64,000 nt of DNA, taken from contig JAEWCY010000208.1 in NCBI GenBank assembly GCA_023390395.1, forward strand, positions 5,715-69,714, given 5' to 3'. The notes below the pieces were generated by a model. It ran no database searches, was not told the DNA's origin, and saw only the letters and a list, made by a program, of their open reading frames with translations. Below, in pieces: positions 1 to 8,476 of the stretch. Origin of the DNA: Pseudomonadota bacterium. Its GTDB lineage: Bacteria > Desulfobacterota > Desulfovibrionia > Desulfovibrionales > Desulfovibrionaceae. Made by a program: the position numbers and the translations under genes. Positions within the stretch are counted from its first letter, which is position 1, and each line of letters starts with the position of its first letter.

Positions 1-41
1 CGCCGCAAGGCATGGGGGTTCGAGCCCCCCCTCTCGCACCA
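1..41 (+). tRNA. 3' end of a class II tRNA, probably tRNA-Leu (partial)
   Basis: The window opens inside a tRNA. Visible are a short variable-arm stem (GCC/GGC around GCAA), a T arm with five G-C pairs around the loop TTCGAGC, the 3' acceptor strand CTCTCGC, discriminator A and an encoded CCA. The variable arm means Leu, Ser or Tyr; discriminator A argues against Ser, and the arm looks like Leu. The anticodon lies outside the window, so the identity is inferred. Confidence 0.75.
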
Positions 42-90
42 AGCTGATTTCATTCGTATTTACAATACTCGCCCTTCACAAGGAAAACTT

Positions 91-111
91 CCGGGACAGA
101 ATCTGTCCCGG
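91..111. terminator. Hairpin between the tRNA and the converging MFS gene
   Basis: Perfect inverted repeat CCGGGACAG / CTGTCCCGG with a three-base loop. On the minus strand it is followed by AAGTTTTCC, so it may end the MFS transcript coming from the right. There is no long T run in either direction. No protein gene is seen between 42 and 216. Confidence 0.5.
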
Positions 112-216
112 CCTTGTAGCTTCTCCCCTTCCTCTCCAGCCCCTAGGTCACGCGTCCCCCCGCGCGCGCCGTCAGTGCTGCGCGCCCGCCGATGGCGCCT
201 CGCCGGGCGCACGGCC

Positions 217-1389
217 CTAGCTGTCGACGTCCGCCGCCGGCTCCGCGCAGGGACGGCGCATGGCCAGCACGGCCAGAAGGGGCACCCCGGCTCCCAGCAC
301 CCCCAGCCAGCCGAGCATGCCGGCCTTGGAGTCCCAGTTGCAGGAAATGATCAGCATGGCCACCGCCCCCCAGACGAACAGGGAAAAGGTCATCAGCGCC
401 GAGGCCGCGCCCACGTCCTGCTGGACCAGGTCCAGGAGCAGATGATTGCTGATCGGACGGCTCATGCCGTAAAAAACGGTGATGCCGAACATGCAAAGGG
501 CCACGGCCGTGGGGTTGGGGCCGCCGGTCGCGGCCAGCACGATGGAGGCCGCCGCCATGCCCGCCAGGGAGCAGCGCAGGAGCGCCGTGGCGGCGACGCT
601 GGCGCAAAGGCGGGCGCTCAGGAGCGAACCGGCCATGATGGCGAACCCGTTGAGCCCGAACAGGAAGCCGTAGGCCTGTTCGCTGACGCCGAAACCGTTG
701 ATGTAGATCGACGACGAACCGCCCACGAAGCCGAAATAGCCAAGCCCCATGAAGGTGAGGGCGAAGTTGAGCATGATGAAGCGGGTGTTGCGGAAAAGCA
801 CCCCGTAGCGCTTGATCACCGGCCAGAACCCGCCGGAAGTGAAACTGTCCAGGGGTTCTTCGAGCCCCAGGCAGCCGAGAAAGACCAACAGCCCCGCCGC
901 TCCCTGACAGATGAAGATGCCTCGCCAGGACATGACCAGCAGCAGTTCGCCGCCGATCATGGGCGCGATCATGGGGCAAAGGGGCATGATGACGCCAATG
1001 GAGGCCAGGACCCGCTGCCGCTGGACGCCGCTGTACAGGTCCTTGGCTAGGGCCAAGGACAGGGCGGCGGCCGCCGCCGCGCCCACAGCCTGGGTCGTTC
1101 GACCGGCGATGAGCACCCAGATGGAGTCGGCCAAGGCGCAGGCGAAGCAACTGGCCACGTACAGGCCAAGCCCCCAGAGCAGCACCGGCTTGCGGCCGAT
1201 GCGGTCGGACAGGGGGCCGTGCACCAGCAGGCAGAGGCTGAAGCAGATGAAGAAAGCCACCACGGAGATGTTCGCCTCGGCCAGGGAAATCCCCCACAGG
1301 GCTTGCAGGGTCGGGATAGCCGGGAGGTACATGTCCGTGGAAAGGGCGGGTAGGCCGCTGAGCAGTCCGAGAAGGATGAGCATTTTCAT
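217..1389 (-). CDS. MFS efflux transporter, Bcr/CflA type
   Basis: A 390-residue integral membrane protein that fits the drug-resistance branch of the major facilitator superfamily. The start MKMLILLGLLSGLPALSTDM leads into helix 1, and the STDMYLPAIP segment near residues 15-25 is typical of Bcr/CflA proteins. The loop 2-3 motif GPLSDRIGRKPV (about residue 60) is clear. An upstream in-frame ATG would add a charged, non-membrane leader of 49 residues and was rejected. Substrate is unknown. It is the outermost of four transporter genes left of the first decarboxylase module, but nothing ties it to that pathway except position. Confidence 0.82.
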   Translation of the reverse strand: MKMLILLGLLSGLPALSTDMYLPAIPTLQALWGISLAEANISVVAFFICFSLCLLVHGPLSDRIGRKPVLLWGLGLYVASCFACALADSIWVLIAGRTTQAVGAAAAAALSLALAKDLYSGVQRQRVLASIGVIMPLCPMIAPMIGGELLLVMSWRGIFICQGAAGLLVFLGCLGLEEPLDSFTSGGFWPVIKRYGVLFRNTRFIMLNFALTFMGLGYFGFVGGSSSIYINGFGVSEQAYGFLFGLNGFAIMAGSLLSARLCASVAATALLRCSLAGMAAASIVLAATGGPNPTAVALCMFGITVFYGMSRPISNHLLLDLVQQDVGAASALMTFSLFVWGAVAMLIISCNWDSKAGMLGWLGVLGAGVPLLAVLAMRRPCAEPAADVDS

Positions 1390-1680
1390 GGCGTGACGTC
1401 CATATGACCATAGTTGGATTGGGATTGTGCTGTCGAAGCAAGTCACATGCCATGCCTGAATCATCATTGTTGCGGGGGAGGGCGGGCGAAAGCGGGCTCT
1501 TTTACAGGGACCTCCGGTCAAGCGCGTCCCGCGCAACGAAACTTATTTGAGTAACATCCCGTAATTAATGGTGTGTTTCCGGTCGGCGAATTTGTCCCAT
1601 TGCGCGCCTGCCCTGACCCGCGCGCTGGCCGGGCTCGAGGCCGTTGCGGCCGTGTTGGCCGCTGCCGGCGGCTGGGGCGC

Positions 1681-1714
1681 AAAAAGGCGGCTTTCCGCAG
1701 TGCGAAAAGCCGCC
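1681..1714 (-). terminator. Intrinsic terminator of the OFA-type MFS gene
   Basis: Stem GGCGGCTTT / AAAGCCGCC at 1686-1714. On the minus strand it is followed by TTTTT, giving a good Rho-independent terminator about 75 bases after the stop of the gene at 1788-3101. The rest of 1390-1787 shows no gene. Confidence 0.75.
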
Positions 1715-1787
1715 GGCAATGGGCTGGGCCGGTGGCCGCGACGCGGCATGGCTCCGCGTCGTCCGGTCCAGCCCCAGGGGTGGCGGA

Positions 1788-3101
1788 CTAGGTGGTCGCC
1801 GCCGCAGGCGCGGCCAGGCGGCGCTCCTCGGGGTTGAGGAGCCTCAGCGGCAAGGAGGTGGCGAAGATCAGCGACAGCAGGAACGACACCAGGGCCACGG
1901 CCAGGGAGGCCGTGTAGCTGCCCGTGACGTCCTTGAGATAGCCGCCGAGGAAGGAACCGGTGAACGGCCCCGTGCCCATGACGATCAGCGTGGCCAGGCC
2001 CCAGATCTTGCCGAGGGTCTTGCGGCCGTAGAGGGAGCCGCTGTAGCCGACGACGCCGCCCGGCACGATGGCCCAGTAGACGGCGAAGAGCACGCAGGAC
2101 ACCACGCCGATCCACAGGGACTGGCGCTGGAGAAAGAGCAGGACGCAGGCGACGATGCCGATGGAGGGGCCGAGCTGGAGCATGCGCTTGCGGCCCAGCG
2201 GCTCGTGGCCCGTGACCTTGACGGTATAGTCGGCCACGATGCCCATGATGGGCATGCTGAAGATGCCGACCACGCCGATGACCATGTACATGTACGAAGC
2301 CGTGCTGATGTCCATGCCGAGGTCCACGCGCCAGTAGCTGACCACCTGCGTCCAGACCAGGAACTCGGCCAGCACGCTGAACACGAAGGTGAGGATCGCG
2401 CCCCAGATGGGGTAGGAGCTGAAGGCCTGGCCGATGGTCCACTGGTATTCCTTGGCCGGAGCCGCGCCGCCTGCCGCGGGCATGGCGCCGTCGGCGTGCA
2501 GGCCGTAGGACTCGGGACCGCGCTTGGCCAGGAAGAAGGCGATGGCCAGGACGACGAAGGTCGTATAGCCGAGGCCTTCGTAGATGGACCGCCACGAGGT
2601 GCCTTCCGAGAGCGCGTTCTTGATGAAGTAGGTCAGGATGAGTTGGCCGAGCGGCGCGCCGGCGAAGGCGAAGCCCCACATGGTGGCGTAGCTCTTGCCG
2701 ACGTACCACTTGCGCACGGAGATGGTGGAGGTCACCCACAACATGCCCGTGGCGATGCCGCCGAACAGGCCGTAGGCCAGGATGTAGGCGGGCATGCTGG
2801 TGATTTGGCCGGTCACGTAGAAGCCCAGGGCTCCCAGGACGGCCGAGATGGCGAACACGGGCCTGGTGCCCCACTTGTCCAGGATCATGCCGCAGAAAAA
2901 CGCCGACACGGCATAGATCGTCATCATGATGGAATAGCCGATGGTCGTCTGGGCGTTGGTCCAGCCCATGTCCTTGAGCATCGGGTCCTTCAGGATGGCG
3001 AAGGTGGAACGGTATCCGAAAAGCACGAACACGGCCAGAAACGAGGCGGCCACGACCATGTGGCCGTAGAGCCGCTGTTTCGCTGCGTCTGGGTTGCTCA
3101 T
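1788..3101 (-). CDS. MFS transporter of the oxalate/formate antiporter (OFA) type
   Basis: A 437-residue 12-helix transporter. It is a clear paralogue of the transporter inside the second decarboxylase module (30201-31502): both share the blocks VRKWYVGKSYATMWGFAFAG and CVLFAVYWAIVPGGVVGY. The family moves small mono- and dicarboxylates, so an arylacetate or its exchange partner is a reasonable guess. The start MSNPDAAKQR was chosen because GAGGATTTCC lies just upstream; an ATG 33 bases further up lacks this. A sigma-54 promoter about 280 bases upstream (3380-3396) closely resembles that of the first decarboxylase gene, and the gene ends at a terminator (1681-1714), so it looks like a separately transcribed member of the same regulon. 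Confidence 0.85.
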   Translation of the reverse strand: MSNPDAAKQRLYGHMVVAASFLAVFVLFGYRSTFAILKDPMLKDMGWTNAQTTIGYSIMMTIYAVSAFFCGMILDKWGTRPVFAISAVLGALGFYVTGQITSMPAYILAYGLFGGIATGMLWVTSTISVRKWYVGKSYATMWGFAFAGAPLGQLILTYFIKNALSEGTSWRSIYEGLGYTTFVVLAIAFFLAKRGPESYGLHADGAMPAAGGAAPAKEYQWTIGQAFSSYPIWGAILTFVFSVLAEFLVWTQVVSYWRVDLGMDISTASYMYMVIGVVGIFSMPIMGIVADYTVKVTGHEPLGRKRMLQLGPSIGIVACVLLFLQRQSLWIGVVSCVLFAVYWAIVPGGVVGYSGSLYGRKTLGKIWGLATLIVMGTGPFTGSFLGGYLKDVTGSYTASLAVALVSFLLSLIFATSLPLRLLNPEERRLAAPAAATT

Positions 3102-3379
3102 GGAAATCCTCGTTATGCATGTTGCGGCCGGCATTGTCCGCCTGGCCTGCGTTGTTCCAGAAAATCCACAGCCTTGTGCGCTGCGTCGCCGGGGGAAACG
3201 GCGCAGCCGGGCGATCGGGCGAGAGCGATGCCGCTTTTGTTTTCAAGGCCGTCGGTCGGTACGGCCTCGTCGTGGCTTTCGTGAGGCCACGGCCATGATC
3301 CATGCGTCCGGGCGCACGGCGGCAGCCGATCGGTCGCTTGCGCTGCCTGCCTGAACTCGGGTTCCGTGCAGTGGCGCAA

Positions 3380-3396
3380 AGCAAGGCGCATGCCTG
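3380..3396 (-). promoter_or_regulatory. Sigma-54 promoter for the OFA-type MFS gene
   Basis: Minus-strand reading CAGGCATG-CGCC-TTGCT, matching the -24/-12 consensus TTGGCACG-N4-TTGCW with GG and GC exactly 12 bases apart. It differs from the promoter of the first hpdB (CAGGCATG-GCCC-TTGCT) only in two bases of the spacer. Transcription would start near 3370, giving a leader of about 270 bases. The surrounding gap (3102-3994) shows no protein gene. Confidence 0.7.
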
Positions 3397-3566
3397 GAAG
3401 CCGTTTCAAAGATTGTCTTTTATTTTCAATGTATTGGTTGGTGTTGCCCGCCCGGACCGGCCTCGAGGGGCGGCTGGCCGGTCCCGGTCATGCCAAGCTT
3501 GGCCCAGCCGCCCCGGCCTGGCGGCTTTTTGCGCCGGGCCAGGGCGCGCGCGCGGGAAGGGGCGGA

Positions 3567-3581
3567 TTTGGCACTGCTTGG
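3567..3581. promoter_or_regulatory. Possible activator site upstream of the MFS sigma-54 promoter
   Basis: TTTGGCACTGCTTGG shares 11 of 15 positions, including the core TGGCACTGC, with the palindrome in front of hpdB (11411-11425, TCTGGCACTGCCAGA). It lies 170-185 bases upstream of the sigma-54 promoter, a normal enhancer distance. The right half of the palindrome is degraded, so this is only a candidate. A perfect 12-bp palindrome, GCCAAGCTTGGC (3492-3503), lies closer to the promoter. Confidence 0.35.
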
Positions 3582-3994
3582 GCGGAGCTTGGCCCAGTCG
3601 GCGTTTCAGAAACTTCTTGGGTGCGGAAAAACTTGTGCTGACGATCAGTTGTTACCTGGCCGGCTTGCATGCGGGCGCGAGGGCAAGGAAGGGCGGTCCT
3701 GAGAGGCGAAACGGGCGGGGCCGCGGCGCGGAAAGGCTCTTGCCCGGGCTGTTTGCGCCGCGCGGAGCGGGGACGAGCGGGGGTCGAGGAGGGCGCGGCC
3801 ACGGCGGGTGCGGTTTTGCCGCGCCACGCTTCCCCGTCCGCACCTGGCGCGACTTGCGTGCGCGGCCGCGCCAGGAGGACGGCCGGTCCCTCTTTGCCGG
3901 CATGCCGGGCATGGCTGCGGCCGTGTGCCGTGGCCGGGCGCGACGGCGAGGCCGCGTCCGGCGGGCAAGGACGGAAGCGGGGACGCGGCCGGGT

Positions 3995-5209
3995 TCAGTC
4001 GGCCCGTTCGGCGACAGGCAGGGAGCGGTCGAACACGCCTGTTTTCCAGATCTTGTAGAGCATGAGGATCTGCAGCAGCGCGCCCAGGGACAGGGCGGAA
4101 AAGCCCAGGGTGAAGCCGCCGGAGACTTGGCGCAGGATGCCGAAGACCTCCGGCCCGATGAGGATGCCAAGGTTTTCGCCGATGATGATGATGGCCATGG
4201 CCACGCCGATGCCTTCCGGCCGTTTGGCCAGCATGGGGCCCGAGGCGAAGATGATGGTGGGCACGATGCCGGCGATGAGCCCCATGGCCACGAGCACGGC
4301 GTAGAACGTCTCCAGGGACGGGATGGCGAAAAGCGGCCACAGCACGGCCAGCCCCGCCGGCGGCAGCACGAAGAGCAGCCTGCTGCGGCCGAAGCGCTTG
4401 AGGAAGAAGCCGCCGTAGATGTTGCTCAGGATGGAGAAGGGCCAATAGAGGATGGAGGCGTCGGCGGCCTGGAGGAGCGACTGGCCCATGTTCTCGCTCA
4501 GATAGGTCGTGATCCAGGTGACCAGGGAGAAGAAGCCGAAGGTGTAGGCCGCGAACGCCACGGCCGCGAACCAGACCTTGGCGTTGCCCAGTTCGTCCAG
4601 GATCGCCCGCCGGCTGGGCAACGCGGCCTCGGCCAGGCCGCTTTGTCGGTGGGACGGGATGACCAGGGCGTAGGCGGCGATGCCCGGGCACACGAGCAGG
4701 AGCAGGAACAGCCAGTAGGCGCTCAGGGAATAGTGGTCGAGCAGCCGGGGCGCGGCGAAGAACATGAGCAGGCTGCCGCAGGGGATCCAGGTGGACCAGA
4801 TGCCCATGGCCAGGGGCAGCAGGGGCTTGGACACGAACTGCCCGATGGCCGAGGGCGCGGACACGGCCACCAGGGCGAAGCCCACGCCCTGGATGATCCG
4901 GCCGGCCAGAAAGACCGGGTAGAGGGAGTGGCGCGTGGCCAGAAGGACCAGCCCCAGGCCGCAACAGAGCAGCAGAAGTCCCCACAGCCCCACCCGCCTG
5001 ACGCCGCAGCGCTGGATGAACAGGCCGCAGGGCGTGGCGAAGACCAGCGCGGCCAGGGCGAACAGGGTCATGAGCATGCCGGCGTTGGCGTAGGTGAGCT
5101 GGAAGCGGTCCTGGAGCACCGGCAGCAGCGGCGTGACCGAGCATTGGACGAACGAGGCGATGACCCCCACGGCGAAGGTCACCCAGATGATCCACCAATC
5201 TTTTTTCAC
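3995..5209 (-). CDS. MFS transporter, translationally coupled to the DHA2 gene
   Basis: A 404-residue 12-helix major facilitator protein beginning with GTG (VVKKDWWIIWVTFAVGV in sequence, first residue read as Met). The GTG overlaps the TGA of the upstream transporter as GTGA, so the two genes are translationally coupled. The N-terminal half (SVTPLLPVLQDRFQLTYANAG) looks like a sugar-phosphate or nitrate/nitrite-type MFS, but the substrate cannot be told. A much longer open frame runs upstream through the preceding gene and is an artefact of high GC. Confidence 0.8.
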   Translation of the reverse strand: MKKDWWIIWVTFAVGVIASFVQCSVTPLLPVLQDRFQLTYANAGMLMTLFALAALVFATPCGLFIQRCGVRRVGLWGLLLLCCGLGLVLLATRHSLYPVFLAGRIIQGVGFALVAVSAPSAIGQFVSKPLLPLAMGIWSTWIPCGSLLMFFAAPRLLDHYSLSAYWLFLLLLVCPGIAAYALVIPSHRQSGLAEAALPSRRAILDELGNAKVWFAAVAFAAYTFGFFSLVTWITTYLSENMGQSLLQAADASILYWPFSILSNIYGGFFLKRFGRSRLLFVLPPAGLAVLWPLFAIPSLETFYAVLVAMGLIAGIVPTIIFASGPMLAKRPEGIGVAMAIIIIGENLGILIGPEVFGILRQVSGGFTLGFSALSLGALLQILMLYKIWKTGVFDRSLPVAERAD

Positions 5210-6645
5210 GACGACACCCGAGATGCCTTGGCGGTTGCATGGTGGGAGGAAGAGGAGGACTTGTCGTCGGCCGGCTGGCTCCGGCGCGAGGACGTCACGA
5301 TGCCGAGCAGGGAGTACAGGGCCAGGATGCAAAGCCCCAGGCGCATGCAGGCCAGAAAGGCCGGCATGGTCTCCTGGCCGACCGGCCGGCCGGACAGGCA
5401 AAGGGACAGCAGGACGGTGATGGTGGTCATGCTGAGCACCATGCCCAGGGTGCGCATGGTGCCGACCATGCCCGAGGCCAGGCCGTAGCGTTCCCGGGGC
5501 ACGCTGCCCATGATGATCACGGTGTTGGGGGTGATGAAGATGCCGTAGCCCGCGCCGACGAAAAGCAGTTCGACCACGAGCAGCGGCAGGGGCATGGCCG
5601 CGTCGAGGGTGGCGGCGGCCGCGACCAGGCCGAGGCAGGTGACGGCCATGCCGCAGGTGGCCAGAGGGACCGGGGAGCGCTTGTCCGCAAGCCGCCCCAC
5701 GAACGGCGAGGCCAGCATCTGGGTCACGGGCATGCACAGCAGGACCAGACCGGCCATGGTGGGCGAAAGGTTCATGGAATACTGGAGATAGAGGCTCATA
5801 AAAAAGGTCAGGCCGAAGGTGGAGGCGTAGTTGCCCATGGCGGCCAGGCAGCTCAGGGCGAAGGTCCGGTTGTGGACGATCTCGTGCAGGTCGAGCAGGG
5901 GAGCGGCCGTGCGGGACTGGAGGCGGCAGAAGGCCCACAGGACCGCGGCCCCGAGGACCACGGCCAGGAGGCCGGCCAGGCCCTTGTCCGCATGGGAGGC
6001 CCCGCCGGCCAACAGGCTCAGGCCCAGGGCGTAGAGCGCCGCGCCTTTCCAGTCCACGGGCCTGCGTCCCTGGCCGGCCGTGGGCGCGACGTGCAGGCCG
6101 ACCAGGCACAGGACCGCCCCCGCCAGGCCGAAGGGCACGAACAGCCAGAAGAGGCAGCGCCAGCCGAGACTCGAGGCGACGAACCCGCCGATCAGGGGGC
6201 CGCTGGACAGGCCGCCGTAGATGAAGGCCTGAAGGATGCCGATCTTCTTGCCGCGGCTGTCGGGCGGGTAAGCCAGGGAAACCAGGGCCACGCTGCCGGA
6301 GAGGATGGAGGCGGCGGACAGGCCTTGCAAGGCGCGCACGAGGATGAGCGTCTCGATGTCCGGGGCCAGACCCAGGGCCCCTGTGGTGGCGGTGAAGCAG
6401 ACGAAGCCGACGATGTAGATGCGCCGCCAGCCGAAGATGTCGCCCAGGCGGCCGAAGAAGAGCATGGAAACGGCCGTGGCCAGGACGTAGGTCTGCTCGA
6501 CCAGGCCGAGCTGCAGGGCCGAGGCGTGGAGCTCCCGGCCGGCCGAGGGCAGGATGACGGCCACGCCGGTGACCATGACCGGAATGAGGTACTGGGCGAC
6601 GCAGGCGATGGTCAGCAGCAGCCAGGGGCGGGTCTGGCGCGACAT
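5206..6645 (-). CDS. DHA2-family MFS transporter (14 helices)
   Basis: A 479-residue protein with the features of the DHA2 drug:H+ antiporter family: helix 1 QYLIPVMVTGVAVILPSAG, motif A variant FGRLGDIFGWRRIY near residue 63, helix 5 motif GGLSSGPLIGGF near 155, and hydrophobic segments for about 14 helices. The start is preceded by AAGGGGGAC. It shares an operon with the coupled MFS downstream. A sigma-54-like promoter (6751-6767) and two palindromes (6891-6937) lie upstream. Export of a toxic phenolic product such as p-cresol is an attractive idea but is inference from position. Confidence 0.85.
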   Translation of the reverse strand: MSRQTRPWLLLTIACVAQYLIPVMVTGVAVILPSAGRELHASALQLGLVEQTYVLATAVSMLFFGRLGDIFGWRRIYIVGFVCFTATTGALGLAPDIETLILVRALQGLSAASILSGSVALVSLAYPPDSRGKKIGILQAFIYGGLSSGPLIGGFVASSLGWRCLFWLFVPFGLAGAVLCLVGLHVAPTAGQGRRPVDWKGAALYALGLSLLAGGASHADKGLAGLLAVVLGAAVLWAFCRLQSRTAAPLLDLHEIVHNRTFALSCLAAMGNYASTFGLTFFMSLYLQYSMNLSPTMAGLVLLCMPVTQMLASPFVGRLADKRSPVPLATCGMAVTCLGLVAAAATLDAAMPLPLLVVELLFVGAGYGIFITPNTVIIMGSVPRERYGLASGMVGTMRTLGMVLSMTTITVLLSLCLSGRPVGQETMPAFLACMRLGLCILALYSLLGIVTSSRRSQPADDKSSSSSHHATAKASRVSS

Positions 6646-6750
6646 GGTGTCCCCCTTGTGCCCGCATCGTGGGCGAAGGGCCGTGAGCCGGGCCGGCGTC
6701 CGGACGCGCCGGCCCGGCGGCGTCCGGAGCGGAAGCGAGCGATTTCGGAA

Positions 6751-6767
6751 AGCAAGGAACGTTCCTG
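6751..6767 (-). promoter_or_regulatory. Sigma-54-like promoter for the DHA2 / MFS pair
   Basis: Minus-strand CAGGAACG-TTCC-TTGCT with the required 12-base GG-to-GC spacing. The -12 element is perfect; the -24 element has A where C is usual. It lies about 105 bases upstream of the DHA2 start. Two palindromes of the GTCACG type lie 125-170 bases further upstream, at normal enhancer distance. Confidence 0.55.
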
Positions 6768-6813
6768 CCGGGGCGCGGAGGCGCGATTTCGGCCCAAGGC
6801 CCCGGAGCGCGGC

Positions 6814-6887
6814 GGGGGGGCGACGCGCCCCGCCCGGTCCCGGACGGGGCGGGGGGGCGACGCGCCCCGCCCGGTCCCGGACGGGGC
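6814..6887. repeat. Two perfect tandem copies of a 37-bp unit
   Basis: Copy 1 is 6814-6850 and copy 2 is 6851-6887. They are identical, each starting with seven G and ending with GGTCCCGGACGGGGC. Each unit is itself partly self-complementary (GCCCCGCCCGGTCCCGGACGGGGC). The repeat lies between the activase gene and the DHA2 promoter. It may be a recent duplication or a replication-slippage product. Confidence 0.8.
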
Positions 6888-6890
6888 GGC

Positions 6891-6937
6891 TGTCACGCGG
6901 CGTGACGGTCCTGTCCCTGCGCGTGACGGCGTCACGC
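6891..6937. promoter_or_regulatory. Pair of GTCACG palindromes upstream of the DHA2 promoter
   Basis: Site 1 (6891-6907) reads TGTCAC-N5-GTGACG, with inner arms GTCACGC / GCGTGAC. Site 2 (6921-6937) reads GCGTGACG-G-CGTCACGC, a perfect 8-bp palindrome. Site 1 has the same half-sites and 5-base gap as the palindrome beside the second activator gene (26814-26830). They may be enhancer sites for a sigma-54 activator. They could instead be RNA hairpins after hpdA, whose stop is at 6964, although no T run follows. Confidence 0.45.
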
Positions 6938-6963
6938 CGGCGCGTCGCGTCGCTCCCACGGCT

Positions 6964-7905
6964 TCAGGCCAGTTCCTCGTCCACGTAGCAGGCCACGCCG
7001 TGATCCAGGAACAGGTCCTGAATGGCCCGCATCCTGTCCTTGGGCGTGGGCTCGAACTCCTTGTAGGGATAGCTGCGGCCGAGCTGGCTCCACTTCGTGT
7101 CGCCCAGGCGGTGAAAGGGCAGGATGTTGACCTCGAAGAGCTTGTTGGCGTTCATGAAGTCGATGACCCGCAGGATGTTGTCCTCGCCGTCGTTGAAGCC
7201 CTCGATGACGGGGATGCGCAGGACCAGCCGGCCTTTCCAGCCGGAATTGGCCAGCGTGCCGATGTTGTGCAGGATCAGCTCGTTGCCCACGCCCGTCTTT
7301 TCCTTGTGCCGGGCGCTGTCCATGTGCTTGCAGTCGATGAGGGCGAAGTTGATCAGGTCGAAAATTTCCAGGAAGTCCTTGGTCTTGGTGTGTGCGGTCG
7401 TTTCGATGGCCCGGTGCACGGATTGTTCCTTGCAACGCCGCAGCAGGCGCACCAGGAAGTCCTTCTGCATGGTGGCCTCGCCGCCGCTGAAGGTGACGCC
7501 GCCGCCCTGGGACCAGAACTGGCTGTCGCGCAAAATGGCCCGCATGACCTCGTCCTCGGTCATCCATTTGCCTGAAAGGCGGGCGGCTTCGTAGATGCAG
7601 CGGTCTACGCAGTCGTGCGTGGGGCATTTGTCGCACAGCGCCATGTCGAAGTGGAGCTTGCCGTCGCCGTTGGGGCTGATGGCCCCGTAAGGGCAGGCTT
7701 TGAGGCAGCGCTTGCAGTTGGTCTTGTCGTATTTGCATTTGGCCTGGCTGAAGAGAAAACGTTGCCGCAGTTCGAGGCCTTCGGGATTGGAGCACCACTG
7801 ACAGCGCAAAGGACATCCGCTCAAGAAGACCAGCGTCCGGCTGCCCGGGCCATCGTGCACCGAGAAGCTCTGGATGTCGAAAACCAAGCCTTGGCCCTCT
7901 TTCAT
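6964..7905 (-). CDS. hpdA: Glycyl-radical enzyme activase, 4-hydroxyphenylacetate decarboxylase type
   Basis: A 313-residue radical SAM enzyme that would generate the glycyl radical on the decarboxylase encoded upstream. The radical SAM motif CPLRCQWC places the cluster cysteines at C31, C35 and C38. A ferredoxin-like insert with eight cysteines (CKYDKTNCKRCLKAC and CDKCPTHDCVDRC, residues about 57-103) predicts two further [4Fe-4S] clusters, as in known GRE activases. The SAM-binding GGE-type motif is FSGGEA. Length matches known HpdA (about 316). The start has GGGAGG seven bases upstream; the longer frame upstream is not coding. A hairpin and about 290 bases separate it from hpdC, so it may be expressed below the decarboxylase. 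Confidence 0.93.
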   Translation of the reverse strand: MKEGQGLVFDIQSFSVHDGPGSRTLVFLSGCPLRCQWCSNPEGLELRQRFLFSQAKCKYDKTNCKRCLKACPYGAISPNGDGKLHFDMALCDKCPTHDCVDRCIYEAARLSGKWMTEDEVMRAILRDSQFWSQGGGVTFSGGEATMQKDFLVRLLRRCKEQSVHRAIETTAHTKTKDFLEIFDLINFALIDCKHMDSARHKEKTGVGNELILHNIGTLANSGWKGRLVLRIPVIEGFNDGEDNILRVIDFMNANKLFEVNILPFHRLGDTKWSQLGRSYPYKEFEPTPKDRMRAIQDLFLDHGVACYVDEELA

Positions 7906-8151
7906 AACGATCCTCCCATGACGTTGACACGGACAGGGGGGCGGCGACGCCCCCCTGTCCGGAGGTTTGCAGAGCCGGTGACGCATGTTCGCGAGGCGCT
8001 TGCCTCCTCCCGCCCGCGCGGGGCGTTCGCTCCTGCGGCAGCCCGATCGCCGATCGCCGCGCCCTGTTCCCGGTTGGGAACCGCTGGCGGAAGGTTTCCC
8101 CCGAAACCGCCCGCCGGGCGCATCGCCCGTCAAAGGGGGCCTGCTCCCGCG

Positions 8152-8177
8152 GCGCAGCCCCGCGATCGGGGCTGCGC
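8152..8177 (-). promoter_or_regulatory. Strong hairpin between hpdC and hpdA (module 1)
   Basis: Eleven-bp perfect stem GCGCAGCCCCG / CGGGGCTGCGC with loop CGAT, 20 bases after the hpdC stop on the minus strand. There is no following T run, so full termination is unlikely. It may protect the 3' end of the hpdBC message or lower expression of hpdA. The remaining sequence from 7906 to 8196 shows no gene. Confidence 0.55.
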
Positions 8178-8196
8178 TGCGTCTCCCGTTGATGAC

Positions 8197-8466
8197 CTAG
8201 TGCTCCCAGCCCTGGCAGTTGACCGCCGGCATTTCGCCGTAGGCCCAGAAGCTCTTGTCCTCGAGTCCCACGCAGGTGCCCAGTCCGTCCTTGGTCCGAT
8301 CGACGAAGCTCTTGCAGTTCTTGCACTTGGGCAGTTCTTCGAACTTCGGGCAGCAGTCCGAATCGATGGCGATCATCTTGTTGGTCCAGGCGCACAGACC
8401 CTTGGCCGCGTCGATCGGAATGAAGTTCTTGCAGTCGTCGTGTTTGCTTCCCTTCGTATTGGACAT
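8197..8466 (-). CDS. hpdC: 4-hydroxyphenylacetate decarboxylase small (iron-sulfur) subunit
   Basis: An 89-residue subunit closely resembling HpdC of clostridial HPAD, which binds two [4Fe-4S] clusters next to the catalytic subunit. The N-terminal cluster set is present: His in KHDDC, Cys of DDCKNF, Cys of KGLCAW and a Cys in SDCCP. The C-terminal set is PKCKNCKSF, GTCVG and AVNCQG. The start MSNTKGSKHDDC has GGAGG upstream and lies 10 bases past the hpdB stop. In the known enzyme this subunit is thought to tune or protect the radical state, for example by allowing its quenching. Contrast the second small subunit at 29867, which has lost the first cluster. Confidence 0.95.
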   Translation of the reverse strand: MSNTKGSKHDDCKNFIPIDAAKGLCAWTNKMIAIDSDCCPKFEELPKCKNCKSFVDRTKDGLGTCVGLEDKSFWAYGEMPAVNCQGWEH

Positions 8467-8476
8467 CTCGCGCCTC

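Noticed and set aside
3568..3583. Plus-strand TTGGCAC with GC 12 bases later, as a sigma-54 promoter
   Set aside because: No plus-strand gene lies downstream and the -12 element (GGGC) is poor; it is better explained as part of a palindrome-like site for the minus-strand promoter.
3995..6667. A single 890-residue protein covering both MFS genes
   Set aside because: The first half is Arg/Pro-rich shadow sequence opposite in frame to the real DHA2 gene; the second half is the true MFS starting at GTG 5209.
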